Shown here piece after piece: positions 22,013 to 34,898 of a stretch of 64,000 bases of DNA. This stretch comes from Casuarina equisetifolia (taxonomy: Eukaryota; Streptophyta; Magnoliopsida; Fagales; Casuarinaceae). The translations under genes and the position numbers were made by a program. The notes below the pieces were generated by a model, which had not been told where the DNA came from, ran no database searches, and saw nothing but the letters and a program-made list of their open reading frames with translations. Position 1 is the stretch's first letter. Each line of letters opens with the position of its first letter. The stretch is taken from NCBI GenBank assembly GCA_028551475.1, contig CM052354.1:25071258-25135257 (forward strand), given 5' to 3'.

Positions 22013-22488
22013 TGTCATGATCTTAGAGGATCCCTGCGGCACCTAGGTCTCAGCAGAGATCTGGGTCAGCCTTTAGACTTTCAATTAACTACCTGAGAAT
22101 CGCAATGGGACAAATTGGTTAGTCCCGAGACAGATGTATAAAGAGATTGGTCACAAGGCAATAGCGCACGCGAATACAAGTCTGAATATACATCTTTATT
22201 GAACCAGAGAATCATCCAAGTTACAAGCAAGCTAGGCAAACAAGCTACAAGCAATAAGATAAGACTCTCTCTACGCTCAACTAAGTCGGCTTCTATACAA
22301 TGGGTCGATACGTTTACATCGCAACGGAAATACATAAAGGATTAGGATACATAATATATATACGTAGTAAATTACATAACAAGCCACCACCCAAGTGGAT
22401 GGCCCATTACAGGGAAAAACACCAGAGAGCAGACGAGCTGCATCCTTGGTCGCCTGGGTACTTCGGCCCGTACTTCCAGTCCGGAACA
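22013..22488 (-). repeat. LTR of the chromovirus (3' LTR, left side)
   Basis: 476 bp, from TGTCATGATC to CCGGAACA on the plus strand. Aligned without gaps to the right LTR. Confidence 0.95.
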
Positions 22489-22503
22489 ATCTCCCCCACC
22501 TAA
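22489..22503 (-). other. Polypurine tract of the chromovirus
   Basis: On the minus strand AGGTGGGGGAGAT ends right at the 3' LTR, the expected site for plus-strand priming. Confidence 0.8.
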
Positions 22504-25500
22504 ATCCAGCGACACCCTCGTCGCTGTGCAGGCCACGAGGGTGAGGTTCATCGAGCGTTGTCCTTGGCTCGCCTGACCCCAACGACTCCCGACTCATACT
22601 TCCGGCCGGTCTTCAATCTTCACCGCAAGTCTTCAGTCTTCTGTTGGCGGCGCTCCTGCCGCGTCTAGATATTCATCAATTAGATTTCTGAATTGCCATA
22701 AGTCCTCCTCGTTCTGCCAAGAAATGGTTGTGTCAGGTCTGCCCTTCCACTTGACGCGAAATTGCCTCTTTGGTATGGATCGCTTCTTGCGGAAGATGCG
22801 GTCCCCTACAATCTTTTCCACCTCTCCATTGAATGACACCAGCATAGCAGGAGGGGCCTGCTTAGATTGGTTCCTCTGAGGTTCTACCTTGTCTGCATGG
22901 AATGGCTTCAGCATACTGACGTGAAAAACCAGGTAAATTCTAAGTGTGGCTGGGAGGAGTAGCCGGTAAGCCACCTTCCCAACCCTCGCCATAATCTCGA
23001 ATGGTCCAACATACTTTCTCACCAAGCCCTCATGGAGAGGTCGGTAAGCCTTGTACTGGAAGGGTAGAAACTTCACTAGAACTTGATCTCCAATGTTGTA
23101 GGCAGCTGGACTCCACTTCACATCGGCCCACTTCTTCATTCTTTTGACTGCCTTATTTATATATGACTTCGCTAGGTCAGCGTTTCTACTCCAAGATCTC
23201 GCAATCTCGTGTGCACTATAACATTGCTTGGACGCTTTGGCCTCTATAGTCGGCGGGGTCAACGGTTGTTGCCCTGTTACTAACTCAAAAGGGCTCTTGT
23301 TTGTCAACTCACTCATCTGCAGGTTGTAGGAGAACTGAGCCACGCCCAAGAACTTCACCCAATTCCTCTGGTTCTCACCAACAAAGTGTCTCAAGTATAA
23401 CTCCACTAAGCTGTTGACCCTCTCTGTCTGCCCATCGGTTTGTGGATGAAAAGCCATAGAGAATCTAAGTTCCAAGCCCAAAAGCCCAAATAGTTCCTTC
23501 CAGAGCCGACTAGTGATCCGAGGATCACGGTCACTCACGATATTCTGGGGAAGTCCCCAGTATTTCACCACATGTTTGAAGAAAAGACGAGCCGCCACTT
23601 CTGCGGTGCACTCCATAGGAGCCGGTATAAAAGTTTCATACTTGGATAGACGGTCTACTACCACAAGGATCGAGCAACACCCCTCCGACTTGGGTAAGCA
23701 AGTGATGAAGTCCATGGAAATGCTTTCCCAAGGCCGAGTCGGTATCGGTAACGGCTCCAGTAGTCCTGCGGGAGCCCTCCTCTCCGGCTTGTCTTGCTGA
23801 CAAACGAGACAAGTCTTCACAAACAATTCGACTTGGTCTCGCATATCTGGCCAATAATACGAGGCTTCTAAAAGAGCCCTCGTCCTCCTTTGTCCAGGGT
23901 GTCCTGCCCACAACGTGTCATGATGCTCACCAATGAGCCTTCGGCGAAGGTCTTGCCACTTTGGCACGTAGAGACGACGTCCCTTTGTGTAGAGCAATCC
24001 GTCTTCCATCCAGAATTGCTTAGTCTTCCTTTCCTCGACTAGCTGTACTAGTTGTTTAGCCACTGGATCGTGGCTCATCCCTTCCTTTATCAGAGGCATC
24101 ACATCGCTCTCCACTACGCTCAAAGCCGTTAGTTCCATCTTCCGGTTAAGGGCATCAGTCACCACATTGATCTTCCTCGGCTTGTAAACCATGGTGTAGT
24201 TGAATTCAGACAAGAAATCCTGCCATCTGGCTTGTTTAAGTGACAACTTCTTTTGAGTCTGGAAGAAGCTTGTAGCCACGTTATCCGTCTGGATCACAAA
24301 CTGAGAACCCAGTAGGTAGTGGCGCCATGTCCTTAGGCAGTGAACAACTGCCGTCATCTCTTTCTCCTGAACCATATACTTGCGCTCCGCGTCATTCAGC
24401 TTCCGACTCTCAAAGGCGATAGGATGTCGGCCTTGCATAAGTACCCCTCCAATGGCATAGTCAGAAGCATCAGAGTGTACCTCGAATGGCTTTGAGAAGT
24501 CTGGCAGAGCTAGCACTGGTTCCTTAGTTACCGCAGTCTTTAAGTTTTCGAAGGCCTGCTGGCACACCTCCGTCCAATCCCACGGATTGGATTTCTTTAG
24601 TAGATTTGTCAAAAGGGCTGCCCTCGTGGAGAACCCTGCAATAAAGCGCCGATAGTAGTTGATTAGCCCAAGGAAAGATCTCAACTCTGTAACTTTCGAA
24701 GGGACTTCCCAATCTTGGATGGCCCTTACCTTAGCAGAGTCCATCCGCAGAGTGCCCTGGCTAATCACGTGGCCCAAGAAATGAACTTCTTCTTGGGCAA
24801 ACGAACACTTCTCCCTTTTAAGATACAGTTGATTCTCGCGTAACACCTTGAATAAGACCTTCAGGTGTTCCGCGTGCTCTTCAAGTGAATTGCTGTAGAC
24901 AACAATGTTGTCTAAGTAAACGACCATGAATTTATCCAGGTATGGGTGAAGTAAATTATTCATAAGGGTGCAAAATGTGGCCGGGGCATTGGTTAGCCCG
25001 AATGGCATGACTAGCCACTCATAAGAGCCATACCTTGTTACGCAAGTGGTTTTTGGCTCGTCTCCAGCCGCAATTCGAACTTGATGGTAGCCCGAACGCA
25101 GGTCCACCTTAGTAAAGTACCGGGCATGTCCCAGCCGATCAAATAGGTCTCCAATCAAGGGGATGGGATACTTATTTTTCACGGTCACCTTGTTCAGTGC
25201 CCGATAATCGATGCAGAGTCGTAAAGACCCGTCCTTTTTGGCATGGAATAACACCGGCGCGCCATAGGGTGCCTTCGCTGGTCGAATGTTCCCTGCGTCC
25301 AGCAAGGACTTCAACTGTTTCCTAAGCTCCTCCAGCTCAGGTGACACCATTCTGTACGGAGCTTTGGCTGGCGGTTTCGTCCCGGGCTCCAATTCAATCC
25401 TGTGATCTACCTTTCTTTTGGGAGGTAACTGTCTTGGTAATTCTGGGGGCATCACGTCCCCGTTCTTTGCCAAGAGTTCGGTTATCCCCTCTGGGAGTTC

Positions 25501-27189
25501 CCCTGTACTTGCGTCCTCCGATTCCTTTAGTACTGCTAAGTAGGCTTGTCCCCCTTTTCGCATGCTCTTCTTGAATTGCATGGTGGAAAGGCTTTGATGG
25601 GGTTGACCTACGTCTTGGGTTGGGACCATCGAAGACATGTCACCTGCGAGAATGCACAAGTAGTTGTGTGCGGCAAAGATAGATGCGCCCGATACTCGGA
25701 GGAAATCTAGTCCGAGGACGAACTTGTAGTCATCCATTGTGACCACCGTGAAATTCAACTTCCCCCGCCACTTGCCGACATGGACCATCACATCTTCGGC
25801 GACTCCAATAACTGGCCACGGTGTGTTATTCACAGTTTTCAGCGCTCCAACATCCCTCTTCACCTTCATGCCCAGTCTTTTTGCCTCCGCAGGGGTGACG
25901 AAGTTATTCGTCGCTCCTGAGTCCACTAAGGCTTTGGTGAGTTTCTCGTTGACCGCACACTCGATGTACATCAGTGAGCGTACGGCGGATGTCGAGGCTT
26001 CACTCTTCATCGAGTTAAAGGCTTGAAACTCCGTCATTTGTTCCCCTTCAATCGGATGTTCCTTAGCGTTTCCTATATCTGCTGCGCCCGCAAGTGGGGC
26101 TTCTGTTCGCACAACAGCATTCAAAACCTTGTTCCGATTCTCAGGGCAAAACCGCATTGTGTGATTCCTGTTACAGATAAAGCAAGGTCCATTAGATCTA
26201 CCTTGAACGGGTGTATGCCTATTTCCATTCCCCCCGTTGTGGTTTGGTGGAGCTCTGTATCCACTATTTTGATTTATTGGGGTTCTGTTGGCCCCACTTC
26301 CAGGGTTCTCTCCCCGGGTTGGTTGTCTTCTATCCCTGAATTCCGTAGGCCTACGATCTCGTAAGGACTCCATAATCGAGATGGCTTGACTTAACGAGCG
26401 CACATCTTGCTTTTCTACTTCGTCCTTGGCCCACTTCTGAAGTCTGACCTTGAAGAAGTATAGCAATCCTTCCTCCTCCATATTCGGTAGATACACGGTC
26501 GCCTCCATGAAGGCCTTCACATACGCTTTTAGAGTGGAGGTATGATTCAGGAATCGAAGGGTGTCATATGCCTTCTGATTCACATTTAGAGGCATAAATT
26601 GTTTCTTTAGAGCAGACTTAAAGCTTCAAATGTGTTGATCGCTTCACCACCGTTTGTTGCTTCTGTGCATCTCCGTCGCCACCACGCATTTGCGTTACCT
26701 ATGAGGTAACAAACTGTAGTCTGCACCTTGAACGAGTCCTCTCGGATATAAGTCATCCCAAAGTAATGTTCTAGGTGCCAAATGAAATTCTTAATCTCTG
26801 TGGCATCCCGATTGCTGTTATAGTACACCGGCTTCGGGGCGTCGTGGGGCGGCCTGGCAATATTGTTAGGTCTCGACCGAAGTTGTGTTACTGATTCACG
26901 AACTCCGATCATCTGCTGTTCGATCCGGTTGATGAAGTCTTCGTTTAGGCCGAGCCTAGTTTCAAAGTGTGTCAACGTAAAACATTTTGATGTCAACTCT
27001 GCGATTTGGCTTTTTAGCTCCGCTATCTCGGCTCTTGATGATTCTACTTCTTTCTCCAAGATCTTTAGCTTATCCTCCAAAGGACTCTCTGTACTGCTTG
27101 AGGGAGCCGCACGTTTTGATTTCTTCTTTGGAGGTTGTCCATTGGTTCTGTCTGTGGACGCCATGCTTCAGTCCGTCCTGGGCGAACCT

Positions 27190-27206
27190 AGCTCTTTGAT
27201 ACCAAC
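27190..27206 (-). other. Primer binding site of the chromovirus
   Basis: Directly after the 5' LTR the minus strand reads GTTGGTATCAAAGAGC, which resembles the complement of the initiator Met-tRNA 3' end used by many plant gypsy elements. Confidence 0.8.
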
Positions 27207-27682
27207 TGTCACGATCTTAGAGGATCCCTGCGGCACCTAGGTCTCAGCAGAGATCTGGGTAAGCCTTTACACTTTCAATTAACTACCTGAGAATCGCAAT
27301 GGGACAAATTGGTTAGTCCCGAGACAGATGTATAAAGAGATTGGTCACAAGGCAATAGCGCACGCGAATACAAGTCTGAATATACATCTTTATTGAACCA
27401 GAGAATCATCCAAGTTACAAGCAAGCTAGGCAAACAAGCTACAAGCAATAAGATAAGACTCTCTCTACGCCCAACTAAGTCGGCTTCTATACAATGGGTC
27501 GATACGTTTACATCGCAGCAGAAATACATAAAGAATTAGGATACATAATATATATACGTAGTAAATTACATAACAAGGCACCACCCAAGTGGATGGCCCA
27601 TTACAGGAAAAAACACCAGAGAGCAGATGAGTTGCATCCTTGGTCGCCTGGGTACTTCGGCCCGTACTTCCAGTCTGGAACA
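27207..27682 (-). repeat. LTR of the chromovirus (5' LTR, right side)
   Basis: 476 bp, from TGTCACGATC to TCTGGAACA on the plus strand. Confidence 0.95.
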
Positions 27683-28399
27683 ATAGTGTGTGCTGTGGAA
27701 GAGCTGAGATTGTGCCGTTTGAGTCACAGTCGTTTCTCTGTAGTCTACGGTTGCAAAAAGAAAAAGTGAAAAGAGAAGCATAATGACAAAAGAGACTTAC
27801 CGAGAGTGTATAGGGACCAACGTGGGAGGTCATCATTTGCTTGAGGGGTCCAGCTGATCGGAACTCTTCGCTGGGTGTGATTTGCCAGAACCCCACAGGT
27901 GGATCGGCGGATATCCATCCGTGAACCTTGTTGTCTCGGTTTTCGGCGTTGTACTGGTACTTGTCATCCACCTCTCCTTTGCACTCTGACTCCACGGGAC
28001 TCACAAGCAATACAGCTTCCATTTTTTCTTCAGTTTCCTCTATTACGTTAAAATTTGTTCCATCAATCCTGACAAATTGACCCTTTGTACCCGAACTTCC
28101 AGCTTCATCCCAAACAAGTTCCCAGTATCCTCTCTCAGTTGGTTCGACAAGAGCTTCGAGCAAATTCTCAACGCCATTGTATCGTATTCCAGTGACATAT
28201 CCGTCTGGGACTAATAGGTTGACCTGAAGTATGCCATTGTCCATCAATACCTCTTTCACAGGAATTCCATTTTCCACGATTTTGGCTACGCTATAATTGC
28301 AGAAACAGATCGATGAAACATGTAAAATGAATAGAAAAAGAAGAAAGAAATCCATTTCTGCAAGAGTCTTTACTCAGCACTCCCTTGTTATCTCCGAAC

Positions 28400-30125
28400 T
28401 TCTTTGGCAGAAATGGTTTCTGGTTTTTCCGCGGTAAGCTGCAGTGAAATCCTCAAGGATCTTTCCGACATGGTTTCCTTAAATTATAGCCCAAGCAATT
28501 CCTTTTCCTTGTCTTTTCTTTGTTGCCGACCCGGTTGGTGCAAGTCTCTTAAAATCCCAAACCAATTGAAAATCCCGAACCAAATTCTCATTAAATGCCA
28601 CCACGATCTTTTTACCTTTATAACATTTCTCATCAACACCAAACCATCCACCACACCTCCACTTTTTTAGTGACGGAAATGACTTTTATGGCTTCGTCTC
28701 TCATCTTTTTCTCTTCATTTATCAAGAAAAGCACTGCTCTTTAATGTTCACTAGACTATTCAAAGAAATTGCAATACCAGCAGAAGACTCGGTCATTGAT
28801 GGATCAGAAAATATGCGCAAGGCTTTATAGCAAATGCCCTAAAAAGTTTGCCTTATGTTTCATGAAGTTTACAAGCATAAATAATATAACTTTTTAAATT
28901 TTTCTTGTTACAATTAATACAAAATTAAATTATGACACAATACAATAAAATATGGACACAAAACTAAACTTCATCATTGCCACTCCATCATCCTACTCAC
29001 AGCTGCTTTACCCCTCTCTTTAAGTTGTGGTTTTATTTATTATTCACTTTTGTCAAGAAATTTTGTCAATTTCCATTTATAAGCGTTTGCACCAGCATTT
29101 TGTATCAAGTTTATTGCGGCATTGTGCTTCTTGTTGAGTAGCTAAAAGGGATTCTAAGAGACAAATACTCATGTTTGGGCACAGCTTTGTATGCAAAAAT
29201 ATCATTTTGTAATTAAATAAAAATAATTTATTTAATTCCTAATTATCTTTTTGATATCCATGTTACCATTAATTATCAAATATATCCTGTACGTAAAAAA
29301 ACCAAAAACACAACCGAGACATTTAATCAATTTAATACCCAAATTCACAAATATTTTAAATATAAAGAATGTAAAAATTTAAGTTCGTCCCAAAACTCGT
29401 TCAACAACACTGTCAACTTGGAGCATGGCTCTTCTAATTTGCAAACCAATGACTAAGACCCAAGACTTCTCGCCCGATTGGAACTCCAGTTGGGCATGCA
29501 TCTTAAAAGAGATAGATCTAGGAGGCTTTCAAATGTTCATGGATTTTTTTTTATTATGTTATTTACATAAGCAAGTGAAGTGGAGGAGACTCACAAGTAT
29601 TAGAAAATCCAGAAATTATCAACTATCAATTATCAAGTGAAGGAGAAGGCAATTTTTAATTTCATCAATTTAATACCCAAATTTGCAAAGGGACATTGCA
29701 TCCTAAATCTTCCGTACAAAGTTTTAAAGGGGTCTTACCTTTGAGTTCGTGGAAATTAATAGGGGCGTACAAACTTCCACTCGATTGTCAATAATGAAGG
29801 GATTATAAAAGACGAATGCCCAATCTAAAAAAGTTTATTTAATTCCTAATTATATTTTTGGTTAATAAATATGTGACTCAATTAGTAGTCTATATTATTA
29901 GGGATTAAAAAATTTAAACTTGATATCTAATTTCTCTCTATTGTTTATTTAATAATTATAATTGGATAGATTTTTATAATTATTTTACTTAAAGTTTAGT
30001 GATTGAAATTGAGATATACACAAATCTAATTTCTACATATTACTTTGGATTTTTAAGAAGGATTAAAAATTAATTAAAACTCAAAAGAGAGAAAAGAGAT
30101 GAATATTTATAACTTTTCTTAACTC
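28400..30125. other. Gene-poor stretch before the inverted F-box locus
   Basis: The first few hundred bases are presumably the former promoter of the lyase pseudogene. The rest is AT-rich, with short repeats of 'TTTATTTAATTCCTAATTAT' (29225, 29836) and 'CAATTTAATACCCAAATT' (29326, 29664). No gene is recognised. Confidence 0.55.
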
Positions 30126-30129
30126 TCCA

Positions 30130-30360
30130 CCGACCTACGGTCGCTCTCCCGCTTCGCTCACAAATTCCCACCCCCAGCACCGGGTTCGGATCTTCTTCTT
30201 GCAACAACTCTTGGTTGATCAAGGTGGAGGAGTCAAACTCGGGAGGATTGCAGCTTTTCGACCTTTCTCTCTAATCACTGATTCAGGCTCTCACCTCTCC
30301 ACCTAACGACTTTGAACTTGTTGAAATTTCCCATCACCGAATCGGGGTTTAGCCTATGCA
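30130..30360 (+). pseudogene. DUF295 F-box fragment, inverted locus
   Basis: Plus-strand relative of the fragments at 19258-19540 and 36598-36880: it contains 'CAACTCTTGGTTGATCAAGG', 'TCGGGAGGATTGCAGCTTTT' and a closing 'AATCGGGGTTTAGCCTATGC'. Stops interrupt the frame. It precedes a full-length F-box relic, the same order as in copies L and R, so the whole locus is an inverted paralogue. Confidence 0.75.
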
Positions 30361-30493
30361 CTCAGAAATCAAATTACATCCTGTGTGATCATTCTATTAC
30401 TTTTTTTACGTACCAACAACAATCAAACCAAAAGTGAGCAGATTTTGGGTTTAGTTGCGTCTTTTATGCAACAACAACAATCAAACCAAAACG

Positions 30494-30584
30494 CACTCAC
30501 TTTTGGCTCCTTCCAGGGATTTCATTAGTCACAATTCATTGAAAAACCAAGCATCAGGCAGCTAAAAGGAGCCAAGAGTGTGTG
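30494..30584. repeat. Imperfect 19-bp inverted repeat
   Basis: CACTCACTTTTGGCTCCTT (30494-30512) pairs with 30566-30584 at 17 of 19 positions. A third related piece, CCAAAAGTGAG, lies near 30428. It may be a small MITE-like element or a chance hairpin. Confidence 0.4.
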
Positions 30585-30720
30585 GGCTTTGGTTTAATTG
30601 CGTCCTATTTGTTTTTAGCTCCTGCAAATTCTGAACGAGCTAGAAATTGATGATTTTTTTTCACTCATTGTTGATCCTTGTAGATTGGTTCATTGCCAGA
30701 GTCTATCAAACAACGAAGAC

Positions 30721-31883
30721 ATGTCCGAGAGAGCGGTTGACTGGTTGGATCTTCCAAGGGAACTCTTGGTGATCATCAGCAAAAGCCTCGACCACCGCCT
30801 CGATGTTTCCTGATTTCGCGGCGTTTGCACCTCTTGGCGCTCTTCCATCCCACCAACCCATGCTCTCTCTCCTTGCCTTTGCCGCACCCCCACACCACAT
30901 TTGGATCTACGATTGCAATACAAACTCCAGGCTATCTTTACAAAACCACGCTCCATCTTCTTAAACCATTAAATCCTTTTCCACATTCAAATTCTTCTTC
31001 AAATAAGAGTTAGTTGATCAATATCAAAGACTCAAGTTTAGGAGGATTGCATCTTATCAATCCACTCATCTATGGGGCATTCAAGTTTCCGCTCAAACCA
31101 AGGCCTTTGAATTTATCGAATTTTCAGGTCGTGGAATTAGGTAAAGTGTGTCACGTCGATTATGGTTTTTGCCCTGTTGGGAGTTATGAAAGGTTTAACT
31201 TGAGGTTATGCCATGGTAACAATCATGAATTTTCATCCAACAAAGTTGTGATGTCCCGCAATTCAACTTTGACTAATGCATATGAGTCGGCGACTTTCTT
31301 GATGCTTCGCCTTGGGAGATTCGCTTTTGCTAGATACGGGGATGAGAAGTTGACTTCTATAGATGATCAGGAGTTTAAGCACATGGATATTATTGTTTAC
31401 AAGGGCCAATTCTATGTCATTGATAAATATGGAAAGCTTTAAGGATGGAAAGTTCATCCAAGAAGTTGGTATAGTTTTCTCCTCCATTCTCTTATGAGTT
31501 AGCAAGCTGGAAGCATCAAGTGGAGTTGTGTGAATTTCTTTATGTTGTTGATAGAGTGATAGAAAATTCTCCTTATAGGACGGTTGATATGAAGGTCTAT
31601 AAGTTGGATGAAGAGTGTAGACAATGGATTTTGATGAAAAGCTTGGATGATTAAGCATCCTTTTTAGGTCTTGACTATACTCTCTATTTTTGCAATAGAA
31701 TTTGTTGGATGCAAAGAGAATTGCATTTACTACCACGGTAGCAATGAATATGGTGTTTTTGATATGGAGAATCGCAATGTTCAACATTTTTGTAAATATG
31801 GTTATTATTCTCTACCTTTTTGTGTTACTCCAACTTGGTTCTCTTCCACTAATCCTTCAATGGATGGACTAAGCCACTAACGA
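30721..31883 (+). pseudogene. F-box/DUF295 pseudogene, inverted locus
   Basis: Aligns along its length with the intact F-box genes of copies L and R. The start and F-box are clear (MSERAVDWLDLPRELLVIIS), but an in-frame TGA at 30811 interrupts VPRFRG. A deletion near 30880 shifts the frame, another stop ends the YKGQFYVIDKYGKL stretch at 31440, and further stops follow. The last part (GCKENCIYY, VFDMENRNVQHF, CVTPTWFSS) is still recognisable. It is more diverged than L and R are from each other, so the inversion is older than the L/R duplication. Confidence 0.85.
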
Positions 31884-32362
31884 AATAATTTTTATGTGTT
31901 TTTGTAATATGGTTGAACTCTTGCTATTGGTTTGTTTAAATTTTTCTATAATATGCTTTCCTTTTCTTCCTACAATATGTTGTTTTGATGGTGATTAGGG
32001 TAAATACAAATGATTATCCATGCTAAATGGAACAACGATTAAAACTTGATATAAATCCTTTTATGAGTTAGTATTACGTTGAAAGTCTAAAGCAACTCAT
32101 CTTGGAAAACTCATTATAGCATATACACAAATCTCACTTCATAAGTTATGTACATTCCTCCATAAGTTATATTCAGAACATAATAATGGAGACAACAAAA
32201 AACTCAAGTCCTTGTAGTATACATGATACCAATTCACAAATAGTATACTCAGAAGAGTTATAGGTGGTTTAAGACTTCCTTTTAAGTCATAAGTTTGACA
32301 TCCATTTGCCGCCACCTTTTGCCTCCCTAAAAATAAAAGCTGTTGCCTAAGAACCAAAGACA

Positions 32363-32766
32363 AACAACTGAATCACATAGGTAAAATTGTCATGGGTCGA
32401 CCTATGGTAAAGGTAGTTGGAGGGGCCGGTTGCTATTTGGCATGATCCTGCGGAAGGTTTGCTCTTCGGTATATTTGTTATCAAGTTCTTTCCATATGCA
32501 AACCCTTTTGGTTCTCGTGATTGTACCATGTATCAATATTCCCAAGAAACTTGATTTGACATCCATTCGTACAAAAGTTTCATGCAAGTGGGTTTTTCTT
32601 TTGCTATTAAAAGTTAATATTGACAAATTAATTATTTGATGAAATTATGTTTATTGATACTATCAACCTAAATCAAATTATACTATTTAACTTTTTCATT
32701 TACTAGTTAAAGTTCTTTGTAAATTTTTTTTATAGCAATAATAGACCTATAAAGAACATAGGTAAA
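32363..32766. repeat. Direct repeat B, left of copy R (about 0.4 kb)
   Basis: Matches 40192-40614 in the same orientation, from 'AACAACTGAATCACATAGG' to 'AAAGAACATAGGTAAA'. The pair brackets copy R almost exactly. On its minus strand it carries a relative of the unidentified six-copy fragment. Confidence 0.85.
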
Positions 32767-33642
32767 TAAATTCCTCTAGCTTCTCTTTTAAGAAATATAT
32801 TAAAAGTTTTGCTTACCACTATAATAAATTCTACTAGCTTTAAAGTCAATTTTTGAATTCGTCAAAATAGAATATAGACTTCAAGTTCATATTACCTATT
32901 AAAGAGGTCATTATATGGTAATATACTCACAAAATTAGAGTTTTTTACTAAGGAAAATAGATAATTCTCATGTCTACATCTACAACATTCACATTATTGA
33001 GAAAGAAAAACTCATTTGCATGCAAGTTTGGCACATGCCTAGACTATTGTATGAGTGGATGCAAAATTAAGATTTTTAGGAAACTTGTTGCATGGTATTG
33101 ACACCAAAAACCAAGAGAGTTTGCCTTGTGAAGGAACTCCATGAAAAACATACTAGAGGAGCAAAATTTCCATGGGATCATGCGAAAACCATAACAACTT
33201 GCTCCTCCAACAACCACCAACATAGGTCAACCCACAATGCTTTGGCCTATGCAACTTGGTGGTTTGTCTCTTGTTCTGGAAAACAAAAGGCCATAACCAT
33301 GAAAGTTATTAGTTTTTATTTTTAGTTCGTCAAAAGGAGGATGCAAATCGATGTCAAACTTAAAACTCCTTAAAAAACAAAGTTTTCAGCCCGCCAATGA
33401 CTCTATTGTGGTATGACTTAACTAGAATACCATCTTATAAGAAGATTTATATCAAGTTCTAATTATTGCACCATTTAGCACGGATAATTGTTTGTAATTA
33501 CCCTAATCACCTTCAAAATAGCATATTGTAGGAAGAAGAGAAAAGCATATTATAGAAAATTTAAACATACCAATAGCTAGAGTTCATCCTTACAATGAAA
33601 ACACATAAAAATTGTTTCCTTAATCCCTTAATCCATCCATTT

Positions 33643-34050
33643 AAGGATCAATAGAAGAAAACCAAGTTAAAGTAACACAAAAAGGTAGAGAATTATTAGT
33701 TGAAGCACAAAATTCTTGAAGGCTATAATTCTCCATATCAAAAGCGCCAAGTTTCTTTTCATCATGGAAGTAAATGCAATTCTCTTAAAATTCAATAACT
33801 TTTGAAGCACAAATAAAGAAAGAATGGTAATAACTTAAAAAGAATGCTCAATCATCCAAGCTTTTTATCAAAACCCATTGTCCAATCTCTTCATCCAACT
33901 TATATACCTTCACATCAATCGTCTTATGATCAAGTTTTTTCATGTATGTTCTCAATCTATCAACAACATAAAGAGATTCACATGATTCCACTCACCAGAA
34001 AATGAAGGTGAAAATTGTGCCAATTTTATGGATGAACTTTCTATAATGTC
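33643..34050 (-). pseudogene. F-box/DUF295 C-terminal fragment (copy R)
   Basis: Counterpart of 16303-16709. Same extent, same type of damage: C-terminal third only, with stops. Confidence 0.8.
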
Positions 34051-34898
34051 TTCTTTCTCTTAGTAACAATATTACGTCTTTATATTTACTCATACAAATT
34101 ACATGGTCAATTGATTTAAAATACGAGAAATAATTAAAATTACTTGAAAACTTTTTAAGAAAATTCCATGATCTATTTTCCTCTAGCTTATTTTTTTAGG
34201 AAATATATTAGAAGTTTTATTTGCATAGCAATAAATTCTACTAGCTTTGAAGTCAATTTTTGAATTCATCAAAATAAAATATAAACTTCAAGTTCATAGT
34301 ACCTATTAAAGAGGTTCTCATATGGTAATATACTCATAAAATTAGACTTCTTTACCAAGAAAATAGATAATTCTCATGTCTACATCTACAACATTTCCAC
34401 TATTGAGAAAGAAAAACCCACTTGTATGCAACTTTGGCACGTGCCTAGAATACTGTATGAGTGGATGCAAAATCGAGTTTTTAGGAAACTTGTCACATGG
34501 TATTGACACTAGAACCAAGAGAGTTTGCCTTGTGGAAGGAACTCCATGAAAAACATACCAGAGGAGCAAAATTTCCACAAGATCATGTGAAAACCATAGC
34601 AACCAACTCCTCCAACTATTGCCAACATAGGTCAACCTACGATGTCAAACTTAAAACTTCTTTTGTGGTATGGCTTGACTAGAATACTAACATATAAGAA
34701 GATTTATATCAAGTTCTAATTGTTATACCATTTAGCATGGATAATTGTTTGCAATTATGTTAATCACCATCAAAACAACGTATTGTGGAAAGGAAGGAAA
34801 AACAAATTATAAAAAAATTAAACATACCAATAGGAAGAGTTCAACCTTACAATAAAAACACATAAAAACAGTTTCCTTATTCCTTTAATCCATCCATT

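Larger units (their letters stand above)
22013..27682 (-). mobile_element. Ty3-gypsy chromovirus LTR retrotransposon
   Basis: 5670 bp on the minus strand, with two 476-bp LTRs (TG...CA), a 4-base target repeat ATAG on both sides (22009-22012, 27683-27686), a Met-tRNA-type primer site and a polypurine tract. The coding part (about 22.63-27.16 kb) holds, in order, gag with coiled coil and a CCHC knuckle, an aspartic protease (LVDSGAT), reverse transcriptase, RNase H, integrase with zinc-binding and core domains, and a C-terminal chromodomain, which defines chromoviruses. It looks close to whole, with about one break visible in the coding part. The two LTRs differ at 12 of 476 sites by my count (2.5%), about 1 million years at a commonly used plant rate of 1.3e-8 per site per year. 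It is inserted in the rhamnogalacturonate lyase gene of copy L. The clade within chromoviruses is not certain. Confidence 0.95.
20702..28355 (-). pseudogene. Rhamnogalacturonate lyase (PL4) pseudogene, copy L, split by a retrotransposon
   Basis: The first exon (28355 down to 27801, GTAAGT donor at 27800) has a signal peptide, MDNGILQVNLL, GIRYNGVENLLE, RGYWELVWDE, then VESECKGEVDDKYQY and GFWQITPSEEFRSAGPLKQ. About 100 residues usual between the VIEE region and EAVLLV-PVE are missing, including the stretch where the family's presumed catalytic residues lie. Later exons carry GEDLVMKFGPVFFYLNN, the YDLYAWVPGHIGDYKYD region and WEIGIPD...RFRQYGLWERY. An in-frame stop near 21810, a nearby one-base loss and a stop after PPLFSS (20836) break it further, and the frame continues with GLYWLFNVDIPGAQLV to the junction with RNase at 20702. 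A chromovirus lies at 22013-27682. The normal enzyme cuts pectin rhamnogalacturonan I in the cell wall. Confidence 0.85.

Noticed and set aside
23513-26364. Plus-strand open frames inside the chromovirus
   Set aside because: They are antisense shadows of the element's coding part.
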